Shown: positions 50,977 through 60,158 of the stretch, piece by piece
Layout: each line of letters opens with the position of its first letter
Position numbering within the stretch: the stretch's first letter is position 1
From: Paenibacillus ferrarius
GTDB lineage: Bacteria > Bacillota > Bacilli > Paenibacillales > NBRC-103111
Direction of reading: 5' to 3'
Assembly: GCF_002027705.1 (NCBI RefSeq)
Contig: NZ_MBTG01000004.1
Location: 186,001-250,000 of the forward strand
Length of the DNA: 64,000 bases
The notes under the pieces: model-generated
Database searches by the model: none
What the model was told of the DNA's origin: nothing
Seen by the model: only the letters and a program-made list of their open reading frames with translations
Made by a program: the position numbers and the translations under genes

Positions 50977-52057
50977 AAAAGGCAAAATATCGCCAATGCA
51001 GCTGGCCATCCTTATGCATCCAACCATTATTTCCACTGCAGCCCTGAGTGTTCCATCGATTACGATGCTGACAGCGGGCATTGATATGTGGATGACACCT
51101 GTGATTGCCTCACTTGTAGGCTTATTGACGGTTTACGTCGTATATCGGTTATGTCTGAAGTTCCCCGGCCTTACTTTCGTCCAATATTCGCAAGCCATTT
51201 TGGGTTCGTATGCCGGAAAAACCATAGCGTTATTTTGCTTGGCAGCGCTTATCTATACGAATGGTCTCGTGCTGCGTGAATATGGCGAATTCATTATCGG
51301 CGATTTTCTACATGAGACACCTATGCTCTTCGTCATTGTTGGTATGGTTGCTGTCAGTGGTTACGCCGTCTATGCGGGGCTCGAAGTACTTAGTCGAGCT
51401 TCACAGATATTGATACCCGTGGCAGTACTGATCATTTTCTCCATGGTGGTTTTGATGATTCCCGATTTGCAAGTAAAGCAAATGTTTCCGATTCTGGGAG
51501 ATGGCCTGCTTCCCCCCCTGCTTGGATCCATTGTACCCTCTTCTTGGTTTTCTCAATTTTTTATCCTTTCGTACTTGCTCCCCTACGTGAAGAACCGAGA
51601 TAACGTGTTGAAATGGAGCTTTATAAGTGTCGCCTTGGTCATGATAACCCTGCTGGCGATCAATTTTTCCGTTTTATTCATGTTCGGTAAACTAACTCAG
51701 GGGTTTAATTATGCTTTCTTAATTGCCGTGCGCTACATTTCGATTGCCGATTTCTTAGAGCATGTAGAAGCTCTTCTAATGGCTATTTGGCTTATTGGGA
51801 TATTCCTCAAAGTAGCAATTATCTATTATGCGACAGTCTTGGGAATTGCCCAACTTGCCGGGCTTGCCAGTTACCGTCCGCTTGTCGTCCCTGTTGGTGT
51901 TTTAATTATTTTGTTCAGCATCTGGGTAGCTCCCAACTTTCAGGAATTAAAACATTTCTTGGGGACAAGCTTGCCTTTTTTTTCATTGATCGTGCAGGTT
52001 GTCTTGCCCTCCTTGCTGCTAATTATGGTATCGGTTAAAGGGGCTTTCAAACGATGA
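50969..52057 (+). CDS. GerA-type germinant receptor subunit B (permease-like)
   Basis: 362 residues with ten membrane helices of the APC amino-acid permease fold (spore germination permease family). It opens ISPMQLAILMHPTIISTAAL and includes LVLREYGEFIIGDFLHETP and VSGYAVYAGLEVLSRASQIL. By family this subunit binds the germinant. ATG 50969 (site AAAGGGA) lies in the end of the A gene, overlapping by 8 nt; upstream in-frame starts would overlap by over 120 nt and read as non-family sequence. Confidence 0.94.
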   Translation: MIEKGKISPMQLAILMHPTIISTAALSVPSITMLTAGIDMWMTPVIASLVGLLTVYVVYRLCLKFPGLTFVQYSQAILGSYAGKTIALFCLAALIYTNGLVLREYGEFIIGDFLHETPMLFVIVGMVAVSGYAVYAGLEVLSRASQILIPVAVLIIFSMVVLMIPDLQVKQMFPILGDGLLPPLLGSIVPSSWFSQFFILSYLLPYVKNRDNVLKWSFISVALVMITLLAINFSVLFMFGKLTQGFNYAFLIAVRYISIADFLEHVEALLMAIWLIGIFLKVAIIYYATVLGIAQLAGLASYRPLVVPVGVLIILFSIWVAPNFQELKHFLGTSLPFFSLIVQVVLPSLLLIMVSVKGAFKR

Positions 52058-53268
52058 GCATCAAGCACTTAGCACCTATTTTTCGCTTAAGTCTCCTATC
52101 GGGACTCTTGATCTTCCTGCTGACAGGATGCTGGGATCGCATTGAAGTCAATGATTTGGCCTTAGTCACTGGGGCAGCTATTGATAAATATGGCGACCAT
52201 GAGATTGAGTTGTCCGTGCAAATATTTGTGCCGCGAGGGTCAAGCAGCGGCACTCTCGAAAGCAGCAGTACAAAAGGGGGAGAGACTAGCAATCAATCTT
52301 CCTATGTAAGATCAGCCCATGGCACGAACATTGCTGATGCTCTTTCTCACCTGCAAGAGAAACTGCCTAGGAAGGTCTTCTGGGGACACACGGAGGTTAT
52401 CATCTTCGGGGAAGCTGTTGCGCGAAGCGGCATTCGTGACGATCTCGATTATTTCATGAGAGCTCCTCAACCACGAGAACGAGCCTATATGTATGTCAGC
52501 AAGGGGCAAGGCCGCGCTATCCTTGAAATGAGCACCAAGCTTGAGCGGAATACAGCGGAAGTATTGCGGGAAATTTCCATAAGCAAAATTACCCTAAGTG
52601 TAACCTTATCGGATTTGGCTCAGATGCTTGCAAGTGGTTCCGACTCGGCAGCACTGCCCTATTTGGAGCTGCTCGCTCCTTTAACTCCGAATAACTCGGA
52701 TCAGACAGATAGCATTTTGAATGCAACAGCTGTATTTAAAAGTGACAAAATGGTTGGCACAATCGACGACAGTACGACCCGAGGCGTTCTCTGGCTCAGA
52801 GATGAGATTAAGCAAGCAGTTATTACGGTAACTCCCGAGGGTGTGGAAGGAACGGTTTCAGCGAACCTTCTTCGCAGCACAACGAAGCTCGAGCCTATCA
52901 TTAAGGATGGAAAATGGCTGATGAATGTTTGGATTCAAACGGAAGATGACGCGGTTCAGAATACAACCAAGTTAAATTTGGTCGCTGACCCCAAAGCGCT
53001 TCAAACTGTTCAGAACGCCTTGAACGATGACATTGAGAATCGTGTTCGAGCGACTTTAGACAAAGTGCAGTTTGATTTAAAAGCAGATATATTTGACTTT
53101 GCCGGTGAATTTCACCGCGAGTACCCCAAAGAGTGGAAGAAAAATCAAAATCGTTGGGACGACATATTCCCCACGATCGAAGTCGCCATTCATGCCCAAG
53201 CCAAAATGCTGCGTCCCGGTCTATCCAGTGTCAAAGCAAGGGAGCCCATAAAGGAGAGTGCCAAATGA
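52054..53268 (+). CDS. GerA-type germinant receptor subunit C (Ger(x)C lipoprotein)
   Basis: 404 residues. The signal peptide and lipobox LLTGCWD give a lipid-anchored cysteine near residue 26, and WDRIEVNDLALVTGAAIDKY is the family opening. Three domains of the C subunit follow. One Ser/Thr/Gly-rich loop (about 62-85) is longer than usual. It overlaps subunit B by 4 nt and the D-like gene by 4 nt, so the receptor proteins are made in a coupled series. Confidence 0.94.
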   Translation: MSIKHLAPIFRLSLLSGLLIFLLTGCWDRIEVNDLALVTGAAIDKYGDHEIELSVQIFVPRGSSSGTLESSSTKGGETSNQSSYVRSAHGTNIADALSHLQEKLPRKVFWGHTEVIIFGEAVARSGIRDDLDYFMRAPQPRERAYMYVSKGQGRAILEMSTKLERNTAEVLREISISKITLSVTLSDLAQMLASGSDSAALPYLELLAPLTPNNSDQTDSILNATAVFKSDKMVGTIDDSTTRGVLWLRDEIKQAVITVTPEGVEGTVSANLLRSTTKLEPIIKDGKWLMNVWIQTEDDAVQNTTKLNLVADPKALQTVQNALNDDIENRVRATLDKVQFDLKADIFDFAGEFHREYPKEWKKNQNRWDDIFPTIEVAIHAQAKMLRPGLSSVKAREPIKESAK

Positions 53269-53492
53269 CGAGCAAAGGGATTCCCTTACTCATGCTTGGA
53301 TGCTTACTTGTCACCATCTATCAATGGCTTCGGTTAAGAAGCGCTCCAAGAAATGAACGGATTGCTTACCTCTCGATTCTAGCTTTATGTTGGATTCTTG
53401 CTATTTCCTTGGTGATCAATCCGAAACTGCCAGGTCCCTCCCAAATGGTGGACGTTGTCTTCGGTCCCCTCGGCAAACTCATCGATAAATAA
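53265..53492 (+). CDS. Two-helix GerA-operon D-like protein
   Basis: 75 residues. Two membrane helices (about 4-20 and 36-53) are joined by a basic loop. Some gerA-type operons carry such a small two-span D protein that modulates receptor function, and size and position fit. Sequence identity to those proteins cannot be judged here. AAAGGAGAGTGCCAA precedes ATG 53265. It overlaps subunit C by 4 nt and ends 14 nt before the second B-like gene. Confidence 0.75.
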   Translation: MTSKGIPLLMLGCLLVTIYQWLRLRSAPRNERIAYLSILALCWILAISLVINPKLPGPSQMVDVVFGPLGKLIDK

Positions 53493-53506
53493 AGGAGGAG
53501 CTTCCT

Positions 53507-54598
53507 ATGGATATGAGGATTAGCGGGAAACAATTGTTCTGGATGATGCTCACGATGCAAATGGGGATGACCATCTTGCTTACTATCAATCCTTCCATTC
53601 TGGCAGCCAAGCAGGATGCCTGGATCTCAACCTGCTGCGCCGCGCTGTTTGGCATAGGTGTTGCATTTGTTTGTTCGCGATTAAGCTTGTTATACCCGAG
53701 ACAAACCTTTGATACCTATGTCAAAAGTCTCTTTGGCCGCTTCTTCGGGAGTGTGATTGTCTTTATTTATTTTGTTTTCTGGTATTCCGTCCTTGCCATC
53801 ATTTTACGGCAATATGCTGAATTCATTATAGCCACGATATTGCCAAGAACGCCCCCGCTGCTGCCTATGATGTGCATTCTCCTGGTTGCCATCTATGTGA
53901 CTTATGCCGGGATTGAAGTCATCGGTAAAAGCAGTCAAATCCTAGGCCCTATTGCTCTGCTGGGTATCATTATTCCGCTCCTGCTCAGCATCCAGAGTAT
54001 CCGGATAAACAACATTCTGCCGATATACACTGACTCAGGCCCTATCACCATTCTGCAAGGAGCTCTTCCTTCTTCCTCGTTCCTAGGGGATTGCATCATG
54101 CTGCTGGTGTTATTCAGGTTTCTTGCCAATCCGCAAACAGGAGTAAAACCAGCCTTGCTGGGAGTAGGCTTGGCTGGTTTATTAACTAGTATTTCGACTT
54201 TTTTAATTATTTCTGTTTTTGGCCACAATGTTTCATCCGGTCATACGTATCCTTACTTTAATTTGGTACGCTATATTTCCTATTTTGATTTCTTTCAAAA
54301 TTTGGATTCCATCGTAATCGCTATTTGGATCATTGGCATTTTCATTAAAGTATCCCTTTATTTCTTCGTATGCACCTATGGGACCGCACAAGCCTTTGGC
54401 ATTAGAAAATGGCGTAAGATGATGTGGTTCGTGGCGCCAACCGTCCTGTTGCTGGCACTCATTCCTCGTGATTTTATCGATAGCTCGGTCTTTTTTCCAC
54501 AAAAAATCGCCATCCCCATCCTCTTGCCTCTGCATATGATCGCCTTGCCCTTGCTGATGTGGGCAGTCGCAGCATTCCGGAATCGCAAGCGGGAGTAA
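53507..54598 (+). CDS. Second GerAB-type permease subunit in the same operon
   Basis: 363 residues with ten membrane helices of the spore germination permease family: ISGKQLFWMMLTMQMGMTIL, ILRQYAEFIIATILPRTPPL and YVTYAGIEVIGKSSQILGPI. It is clearly different from the first B subunit. AAAGGAGGAGCTTCCT precedes the ATG. An extra B protein lets one receptor operon answer two germinants in some Bacilli, or give alternative receptors (inference). It ends 5 nt from the convergent kbl stop, with no hairpin between. Confidence 0.92.
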   Translation: MDMRISGKQLFWMMLTMQMGMTILLTINPSILAAKQDAWISTCCAALFGIGVAFVCSRLSLLYPRQTFDTYVKSLFGRFFGSVIVFIYFVFWYSVLAIILRQYAEFIIATILPRTPPLLPMMCILLVAIYVTYAGIEVIGKSSQILGPIALLGIIIPLLLSIQSIRINNILPIYTDSGPITILQGALPSSSFLGDCIMLLVLFRFLANPQTGVKPALLGVGLAGLLTSISTFLIISVFGHNVSSGHTYPYFNLVRYISYFDFFQNLDSIVIAIWIIGIFIKVSLYFFVCTYGTAQAFGIRKWRKMMWFVAPTVLLLALIPRDFIDSSVFFPQKIAIPILLPLHMIALPLLMWAVAAFRNRKRE

Positions 54599-54603
54599 TC
54601 CCT

Positions 54604-55782
54604 TTAAGAAATCAACCCAAATTCCCGGCCAACCTTCTGCAGGCTGCTGAGTGCAAAAGCAAGATCGTCTTGGGTATGCTGCGCTGTCACAATCAGCCTA
54701 ACGCGACCCTTGTCCATGGCAACTGTGGGATACACAATGCCTTGCGCGAAGATGCCTTCCTCCAGCAGCCGATCGGAAAACCGCATGGTTTGCGCGGGAT
54801 CGCCAATGATAATCGGAATAATCGGCGTTTCGCTCGCTCCCGTGTCAAACCCCAGCTGTTTCAAGGCAGCGCGGAAGCCATTCGCATTGTCCCACAGCTG
54901 CGTGACCAAACTCTCGCTCTCCTGCAGGACTTGAATTGCCGCTAGGCATGTCGCCGCAACTGCCGGCGGCTGCGATGTACTGAACAGAAACGGCCGCGCT
55001 GTATGAATCAGATGCTCCTTCAACAGCTGTGCGCCAGCTACATAGCCGCCTACTGCGCCGATCGCCTTGGATAAGGTGCCAATCTGGATGTGCACGCGGC
55101 CGTGAAGACCAAAATGGTCGGTCGAGCCTTTGCCATTTTTACCTAGCACACCGCTCGCATGAGCATCGTCCACATAGACAATGGCATCATAAGCTTCTGC
55201 CAATTGAACAATATCGGGAAGTGGTGCGATATCCCCGTCCATGCTGAAGACACCGTCCGTCACGACTACACGCTTGCGGAAATGCTGTGTTTCTTTGAGA
55301 ACAGCCTCAAGCTGATTCATATCCTTGTGAGCAAAAATTTTGCGGCTCGCCTTGGTCAGGCGGATGCCGTCAATAATGCTCGCATGATTCAATTCGTCGC
55401 TGATGACCACATCGTCAGCCCCCAGAATCGAGGATAGCGCCCCTTGGTTCGTAGTGAAGCCGGACTGGAACACAAGCGCTGCTTCCGTGCCTTTGAACTT
55501 GGCCAGCTCCATTTCGAGTTCTTCATGAATATCGAGAGTGCCTGTAATCGTCCGCACCGAACCGCTGCCTACGCCGTATTTATCAATAGCGCTTATAGCC
55601 GCTTCCTTCAGCTTGGGATGATGCGTAAGCCCTAAATAATTATTGGAGGACATCTGAAGAATTCGTCTTCCGTTCAGATTCATCCACGTGTCAGAGCCGC
55701 TTTCCCAGACTTTGATCGAACGGTATCGCCCTGCTTGCTTCCAGCCTTCAATATCAGCAGCCAAATCTTTCAAATAATTCAT
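54604..55782 (-). CDS. kbl: Glycine C-acetyltransferase (2-amino-3-ketobutyrate CoA ligase)
   Basis: 392 residues, PLP-dependent alpha-oxoamine synthase. Substrate and cofactor regions are SSNNYLGLTHHP, FQSGFTTNQGAL, DELNHASIIDG, VDDAHASGVLGKNGKG and the lysine site GTLSKAIGAVGG. It cleaves 2-amino-3-oxobutyrate with CoA to glycine and acetyl-CoA. ATG 55782 is preceded by AGGGGGAGG. It lies 13 nt downstream of tdh, completing the threonine-to-glycine pathway. Related synthases (BioF) were considered, but the tdh partner decides. Confidence 0.94.
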   Translation of the reverse strand: MNYLKDLAADIEGWKQAGRYRSIKVWESGSDTWMNLNGRRILQMSSNNYLGLTHHPKLKEAAISAIDKYGVGSGSVRTITGTLDIHEELEMELAKFKGTEAALVFQSGFTTNQGALSSILGADDVVISDELNHASIIDGIRLTKASRKIFAHKDMNQLEAVLKETQHFRKRVVVTDGVFSMDGDIAPLPDIVQLAEAYDAIVYVDDAHASGVLGKNGKGSTDHFGLHGRVHIQIGTLSKAIGAVGGYVAGAQLLKEHLIHTARPFLFSTSQPPAVAATCLAAIQVLQESESLVTQLWDNANGFRAALKQLGFDTGASETPIIPIIIGDPAQTMRFSDRLLEEGIFAQGIVYPTVAMDKGRVRLIVTAQHTQDDLAFALSSLQKVGREFGLIS

Positions 55783-55795
55783 AAAATCCTCCCCC

Positions 55796-56836
55796 TTAGT
55801 GTAAAAATACGATTTTCCCACATTGCCCTTGCTCCATTAATTGAAAAGCTTCCTCATATTGATCAAGTCTGAATCGGTGGGTAATGACGGAAGCCAAATC
55901 CAGTCGCTTCTGGTTCAGCAAGCCTTTCATTTGATACCAGGATTCGTACATTTTGCGCCCCGTAATCCCTTCAACACGCAGTCCCTTGAAAATAATTTGA
56001 TTGGTGACGTCCAAACTAACTTCTCGCGTCGGAATGCCCAGCAGAGAAATTCGTCCTGCCTTAGCCGCAGCTTTAAAGCCATCAGCTATCGCCTGAGGAT
56101 TGCCGGACATCTCAAGCACGACCTCCACGCCTTCTCCATCCGTCAAGGCAAGCAAAGCTTCCGATGTACGCGTTTCCAAAGCATTGATAATGTGATCGGC
56201 CCCCATCTCCAAAGCCATTTGCAAGCGGCCTGCGTTGATATCTACGGCATAGATCACTCCGGCTCCACAGGCTTTGGCCACTTTAATCGCCAGCAATCCA
56301 ATCGGCCCTACGCCGATGATCGCAACTGATTTGCCCACGATGTCGCCTGACAAAACCGTTTGCACCGCATTGCCTAGCGGGTCTTGCAAACAAGCGATCT
56401 CATAAGGCAGCTTCGGATCGTTATGAATAATATTACTGGCCTTCACCACCGCAAATTCGGCAAAACAGCCAGGCGCTGTAATTCCAAAACTCTTCGTATT
56501 CGGGCATACATGGGAGTTTCCAGTCCGGCACGCTTTGCAATTCCCGCATACCATATGTCCTTCTGCCGACACCTGATCACCGATCTTAACGCCCGTCACC
56601 CGTTTACCGATTTCCACCACAATACCGGCAAACTCATGCCCAAACACATTGGGAGTAACAACCGTTTGATCCGCCCATGCATCCCAGTTGTAGATATGCA
56701 AATCGGTTCCGCAAATCGAAGTTGCCTTGATTTGAACGAGTACTTCATCCTCTCCGCAAATCGGAACAGGTACTTCTTTAAGAACAGCCCCCGGGCCTCT
56801 GTGATCTTTCACTAATCCAATCATCGTTTCGCCCAT
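55796..56836 (-). CDS. tdh: L-threonine 3-dehydrogenase
   Basis: 346 residues, zinc-type medium-chain dehydrogenase. Catalytic zinc ligands are in TSICGTDLHIYNW and FGHEFAG. The structural zinc cysteines are in CGNCKACRTGNSHVC. The NAD site is VAIIGVGPIGLLAIKVAKAC. It oxidises threonine to 2-amino-3-oxobutyrate for Kbl. ATG 56836 with GGGGG seven bases upstream is preferred to ATG 56842. First gene of tdh-kbl, divergent from an HTH-cupin regulator. Confidence 0.95.
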   Translation of the reverse strand: MGETMIGLVKDHRGPGAVLKEVPVPICGEDEVLVQIKATSICGTDLHIYNWDAWADQTVVTPNVFGHEFAGIVVEIGKRVTGVKIGDQVSAEGHMVCGNCKACRTGNSHVCPNTKSFGITAPGCFAEFAVVKASNIIHNDPKLPYEIACLQDPLGNAVQTVLSGDIVGKSVAIIGVGPIGLLAIKVAKACGAGVIYAVDINAGRLQMALEMGADHIINALETRTSEALLALTDGEGVEVVLEMSGNPQAIADGFKAAAKAGRISLLGIPTREVSLDVTNQIIFKGLRVEGITGRKMYESWYQMKGLLNQKRLDLASVITHRFRLDQYEEAFQLMEQGQCGKIVFLH

Positions 56837-56859
56837 ATTCATTCCCCCACGAAAAAGTT

Positions 56860-56935
56860 TAATATATTGTACGTATGTGCGTTTTAATACTTATATATAC
56901 GATACTACACGAATGTATGTTATATTGTAAATAGG
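56860..56935. promoter_or_regulatory. AT-rich divergent control region between tdh and the HTH-cupin gene
   Basis: ATATTGTA occurs twice (56864-56871 and 56922-56929), next to CGTATGTG and TGTATGTT. Minus-strand TACATT-N16-TATAAG could be the tdh promoter. The doubled element could be the operator of the adjacent regulator. By-eye evidence only. Confidence 0.35.
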
Positions 56936-56976
56936 CTTTGGTAAAAATATGAACCGCTAACATAGGAGGAATAGAA

Positions 56977-57537
56977 ATGAACGAACCCATACATAAAATG
57001 GTAGGCCGCAAGCTTCTGAACATTCGCAAAACCCGAGGGTTAAGCTTAGATCAAGTGGCGGAGCTGACAGGCGTCAGCAAGGCAATGCTGGGGCAAATCG
57101 AACGTGGAGATTCCAATCCGACAATATCCGTATTATGGAAAATTGTAAGCGGGCTGCAGATTTCCTTCACGAGCTTAATTGAAGAGGATCAACCCAAAAT
57201 CACGATTGTCCGGGCTGCCGAGCTTTCCCCCTTCGAAGAGGAAGACGGAAACTACCGAGCGTACCCGCTGTTCCCTTTTCATCCGCAGAAAAGTTTTGAA
57301 GTATACACAGTAGAGATGGAAGCCGGCTGCTTCCATGCATCCGATCCCCATAATGAAGGGGTGGAAGAGTACATTTTGATGGTTTCAGGCAAGCTGGAAG
57401 TGACGATCGCCCACGAAAGCTATACCCTTGGCGCCCAGGATGCGATTCATTTCTCGGCGGATCGACCGCATGTTTATAAGAACGTTTCTGACACCAAAGT
57501 CGTCTATAAGACCTTGATCTATTATCCTTCTTCCTAA
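56977..57537 (+). CDS. HTH (XRE) regulator with C-terminal cupin domain
   Basis: 186 residues. The HTH_3 domain (about 9-65) is LNIRKTRGLSLDQVAELTGV, then SKAMLGQIERGDSNPTIS. The cupin domain (about 105-183) includes FHASDPHNEGVEEYILMVSG, a likely ligand or metal pocket. Members commonly repress nearby amino-acid or amine metabolism genes and sense a small molecule. Divergence from tdh-kbl suggests that threonine catabolism is the target. ATAGGAGGAATAGAA precedes the ATG, and a terminator follows. Confidence 0.9.
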   Translation: MNEPIHKMVGRKLLNIRKTRGLSLDQVAELTGVSKAMLGQIERGDSNPTISVLWKIVSGLQISFTSLIEEDQPKITIVRAAELSPFEEEDGNYRAYPLFPFHPQKSFEVYTVEMEAGCFHASDPHNEGVEEYILMVSGKLEVTIAHESYTLGAQDAIHFSADRPHVYKNVSDTKVVYKTLIYYPSS

Positions 57538-57551
57538 AATCGGACCCCCAC

Positions 57552-57580
57552 GGGAGAAGAAAACAATCTTCTCCCTTTTT
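57552..57580 (+). terminator. Terminator after the HTH-cupin gene
   Basis: GGGAGAAGA-AAACAA-TCTTCTCCC and then TTTTT. A further inverted repeat ATATTCC / GGAATAT lies at 57596-57620, ahead of the next gene. Confidence 0.82.
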
Positions 57581-57662
57581 CATACAGCCACCCACATATT
57601 CCTTTTTTTATGGGGAATATTATTTCTGTTGGAACGTATTTCACAGAAAGGGCGGATGATTC

Positions 57663-58304
57663 ATGAAGGGCACAGTCAAAATGATTGTTCTCAATATTGT
57701 TCTCCTCGTCATTCTTGTCGGAGGAGCTGGGCTTGGCTACTACTTTTACAATCGTTCGATCAATTATTTGACAACGAATAATGCACAAATAACAGGTGAA
57801 CAGATCGCCGTTAGTCCTTCCGCAGCTGGCAAATTGACGGATTGGTACGGGGAAATCGGCAAGAAGTATTCGCAAGGCGAGCGAATTGGCAGTGTTTTAA
57901 CGTCAACGAATTCAGTGGATATCACGGCGCCTAAGGCAGGAACTATCGTTCAACAAACTGCCGTTGTCAATGCCATCGTATCGCCCGGCATTCCGCAAGC
58001 CTATCTGTATGACTTGGATCGGTTATGGGTAACAGCCAATGTGAAAGAAACAGATTTGAATGATGTGAAAGTCGGGCAGGCTGTGGACATCTACATTGAT
58101 GCTTTTCCGGGGACAACCTTAATGGGAAGAGTGGATCAACTGGGATTAGCGACAGCAGGGACATTCTCGCTTATGCCCACGTCCAATACGAATGGCAATT
58201 ACACGAAAGTCACGCAGGTTGTTCCTGTGACCATTTCTCTGGAAGGAAATCGCGGGTTGGGGATTATTCCGGGCATGAGTGTCACGGCTCGTATCCATAA
58301 GTAA
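57663..58304 (+). CDS. HlyD/EmrA-like efflux adaptor, short form
   Basis: 213 residues. One membrane anchor (about 8-28) is followed by a lipoyl/barrel-sandwich half-motif (NAQITGEQIAVSPSAAGKLT and ITAPKAGTIVQQTAVVNAIV) and a beta-barrel (LWVTANVKETDLNDVKVGQA). The long coiled-coil hairpin of Gram-negative EmrA is absent, as expected for a single-membrane cell. It should act with the DHA2 exporter whose gene begins 12 nt downstream. A modest AAAGGGCGG site precedes the ATG. Confidence 0.9.
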   Translation: MKGTVKMIVLNIVLLVILVGGAGLGYYFYNRSINYLTTNNAQITGEQIAVSPSAAGKLTDWYGEIGKKYSQGERIGSVLTSTNSVDITAPKAGTIVQQTAVVNAIVSPGIPQAYLYDLDRLWVTANVKETDLNDVKVGQAVDIYIDAFPGTTLMGRVDQLGLATAGTFSLMPTSNTNGNYTKVTQVVPVTISLEGNRGLGIIPGMSVTARIHK

Positions 58305-58316
58305 GGGAGCAATTCG

Positions 58317-60053
58317 ATGAATATGTATGTGGCAGGTTACGCGCTATTCAGTTTGCTTGTTCTCTTTACCGTCAATTGGATCTTCGTGCGCAGAAGAAAG
58401 CAGCGCAGCAATCTTCCCGCAGGCCCCTACTCTCCGATTCCGGAACCATCCAATCTACTGGTTGAAATGTCAGATGAATTGAGCGGTCAATTCGAATCCA
58501 CCGGGGAAGCTGCACCAAGCTCAGCTCCGGAAAAGAAGGCTGAAATCAAAGTCGGACAACTGCTCACCGTGCTGATGCTGGGTGCATTCGTCTCCATCTT
58601 GAACCAGACACTGATTAACGTTGCTATTCCCCATATCATGACGGACTTCAACGTTTCAGCGAATGTCGTGCAGTGGTTGACGACAGGCTATATGCTGGTG
58701 AATGGCGTGATGATTCCCATCACCGCTTTTCTCATCGAACGATATGGATCACGGTTTATGTTCCTTACGGCGATGATCTTGTTCACAGCCGGGGCAGTTA
58801 TCTGCGCGGTTGCCCCCAACTTCTCCATCCTTATGGCAGGACGAGTCGTACAAGCATCAGGTGCGGGAATTATCATGCCCCTCATGATGACAGTGTTCTT
58901 AACCGTCTTTCCTCCTGAAAAGAGGGGGAGTGCCATGGGAACCATGGGCATTGCCATGATTTTCGCACCGGCGATTGGCCCCACTTTATCTGGTTGGATT
59001 GTACAAACCTACACTTGGCGCCTGTTATTTTATATCGTCCTGCCTATTGGCTTGATCGATATCATTTTGGCATTTTTCCTTATGGGGAATGTGACCAAAA
59101 TGTCGAAGGTGAAATTCGATTTCTGGGGTTTTCTCTGCTCCACGGTTGGATTCGGAGGCTTGCTCTTTGCTTTCAGCGAAGCAGGCTCTGCCGGATGGCT
59201 CAGCATTCGAGTGCTGGGAACCCTGTCTATCGGGATCATCAGTCTTATTCTCTTTGTGTGGCGAGAGCTTACCGTGAAAGAACCTATGATCGACTTGCGG
59301 GTGTTCACTTACAACATCTTTACGTTAACCACGATAGTAAGCTCGATCATCAATATGGCGATGTTTGCAGCTATGATCCTGCTCCCGATTTATCTCCAAA
59401 ATATTCGCGGTTTCACACCGCTAGCATCAGGCTTGCTGCTGCTTCCGGGTGCGATTCTCATGGGGATTATGCAGCCGATTGCCGGCATGATTTTCGACCG
59501 GATTGGCGTTCGGCTGCTGGCCATCGTGGGATTGATCATCACAACCGTCACGACGTGGGAGTTCAGCCAATTAACGGCTGATACCACTTACAATCATATC
59601 CTGCTGCTGTATTGTCTGCGCATGTTCGGCATGTCCTTCATGATGATGACGATCATGACCGAAGGAATGAATCAGCTGCCGCGGCATCTGCACAGCCATG
59701 GAACAGCCATGTCGAATACGCTTCGCCAGGTTGCCGGCTCCTTGGGCACGGCCTTGCTGGTAACCGTCATGAGCTCTCGGGCTGATTTTCATTTGGGCAA
59801 CAAAAGCAGCACATTCGCATCAACGAATCCTTATATCGTTAGCGAACTCAGCCGATTAGGCCACGGTATCGCAGCAATGGCACATATTCCCGTTGAAGCC
59901 GGGACCAAACTTGTATCAACATTGCTATATGCCACGTCGGCGAAGGATTCCACCATCAGCGGCATCAATGATGCTTTCTTGATTGCCACAGGAATTACCG
60001 CTGTAGCGCTCTTCCTGTCATTCTTCATCAGTCGAGTGAAGCAGCAGTCATAA
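58317..60053 (+). CDS. DHA2 family MFS drug exporter (EmrB-like) with N-terminal extension
   Basis: 578 residues. The DHA2 core of 14 helices starts near residue 80 with VLMLGAFVSILNQTLINVAI, then WLTTGYMLVNGVMIPITAFL. In front lies an extra membrane helix (about 3-22) and a 55-residue Ser/Glu-rich cytoplasmic stretch not normal for EmrB. The family exports hydrophobic drugs against protons. AAGGGAGCAATTCG precedes the ATG. Forms an operon with the adaptor and ends at a hairpin terminator. The nearby MarR gene is a likely regulator (inference). Confidence 0.92.
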   Translation: MNMYVAGYALFSLLVLFTVNWIFVRRRKQRSNLPAGPYSPIPEPSNLLVEMSDELSGQFESTGEAAPSSAPEKKAEIKVGQLLTVLMLGAFVSILNQTLINVAIPHIMTDFNVSANVVQWLTTGYMLVNGVMIPITAFLIERYGSRFMFLTAMILFTAGAVICAVAPNFSILMAGRVVQASGAGIIMPLMMTVFLTVFPPEKRGSAMGTMGIAMIFAPAIGPTLSGWIVQTYTWRLLFYIVLPIGLIDIILAFFLMGNVTKMSKVKFDFWGFLCSTVGFGGLLFAFSEAGSAGWLSIRVLGTLSIGIISLILFVWRELTVKEPMIDLRVFTYNIFTLTTIVSSIINMAMFAAMILLPIYLQNIRGFTPLASGLLLLPGAILMGIMQPIAGMIFDRIGVRLLAIVGLIITTVTTWEFSQLTADTTYNHILLLYCLRMFGMSFMMMTIMTEGMNQLPRHLHSHGTAMSNTLRQVAGSLGTALLVTVMSSRADFHLGNKSSTFASTNPYIVSELSRLGHGIAAMAHIPVEAGTKLVSTLLYATSAKDSTISGINDAFLIATGITAVALFLSFFISRVKQQS

Positions 60054-60059
60054 ATAAAG

Positions 60060-60096
60060 AAAGTCCATGTCTCGGGGAGGAGACGTGGACTTTTTT
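60060..60096. terminator. Terminator after the exporter gene
   Basis: AAGTCCATGTCTC pairs with GAGACGTGGACTT (one mismatch) and T6 follows. A-rich DNA on the other side allows use by the convergent CBS gene. Confidence 0.85.
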
Positions 60097-60158
60097 GAGC
60101 TTGGGACTGCGGCGAGACAACAACCATTAATGAATACGCTTACAATAAATATCTATAC

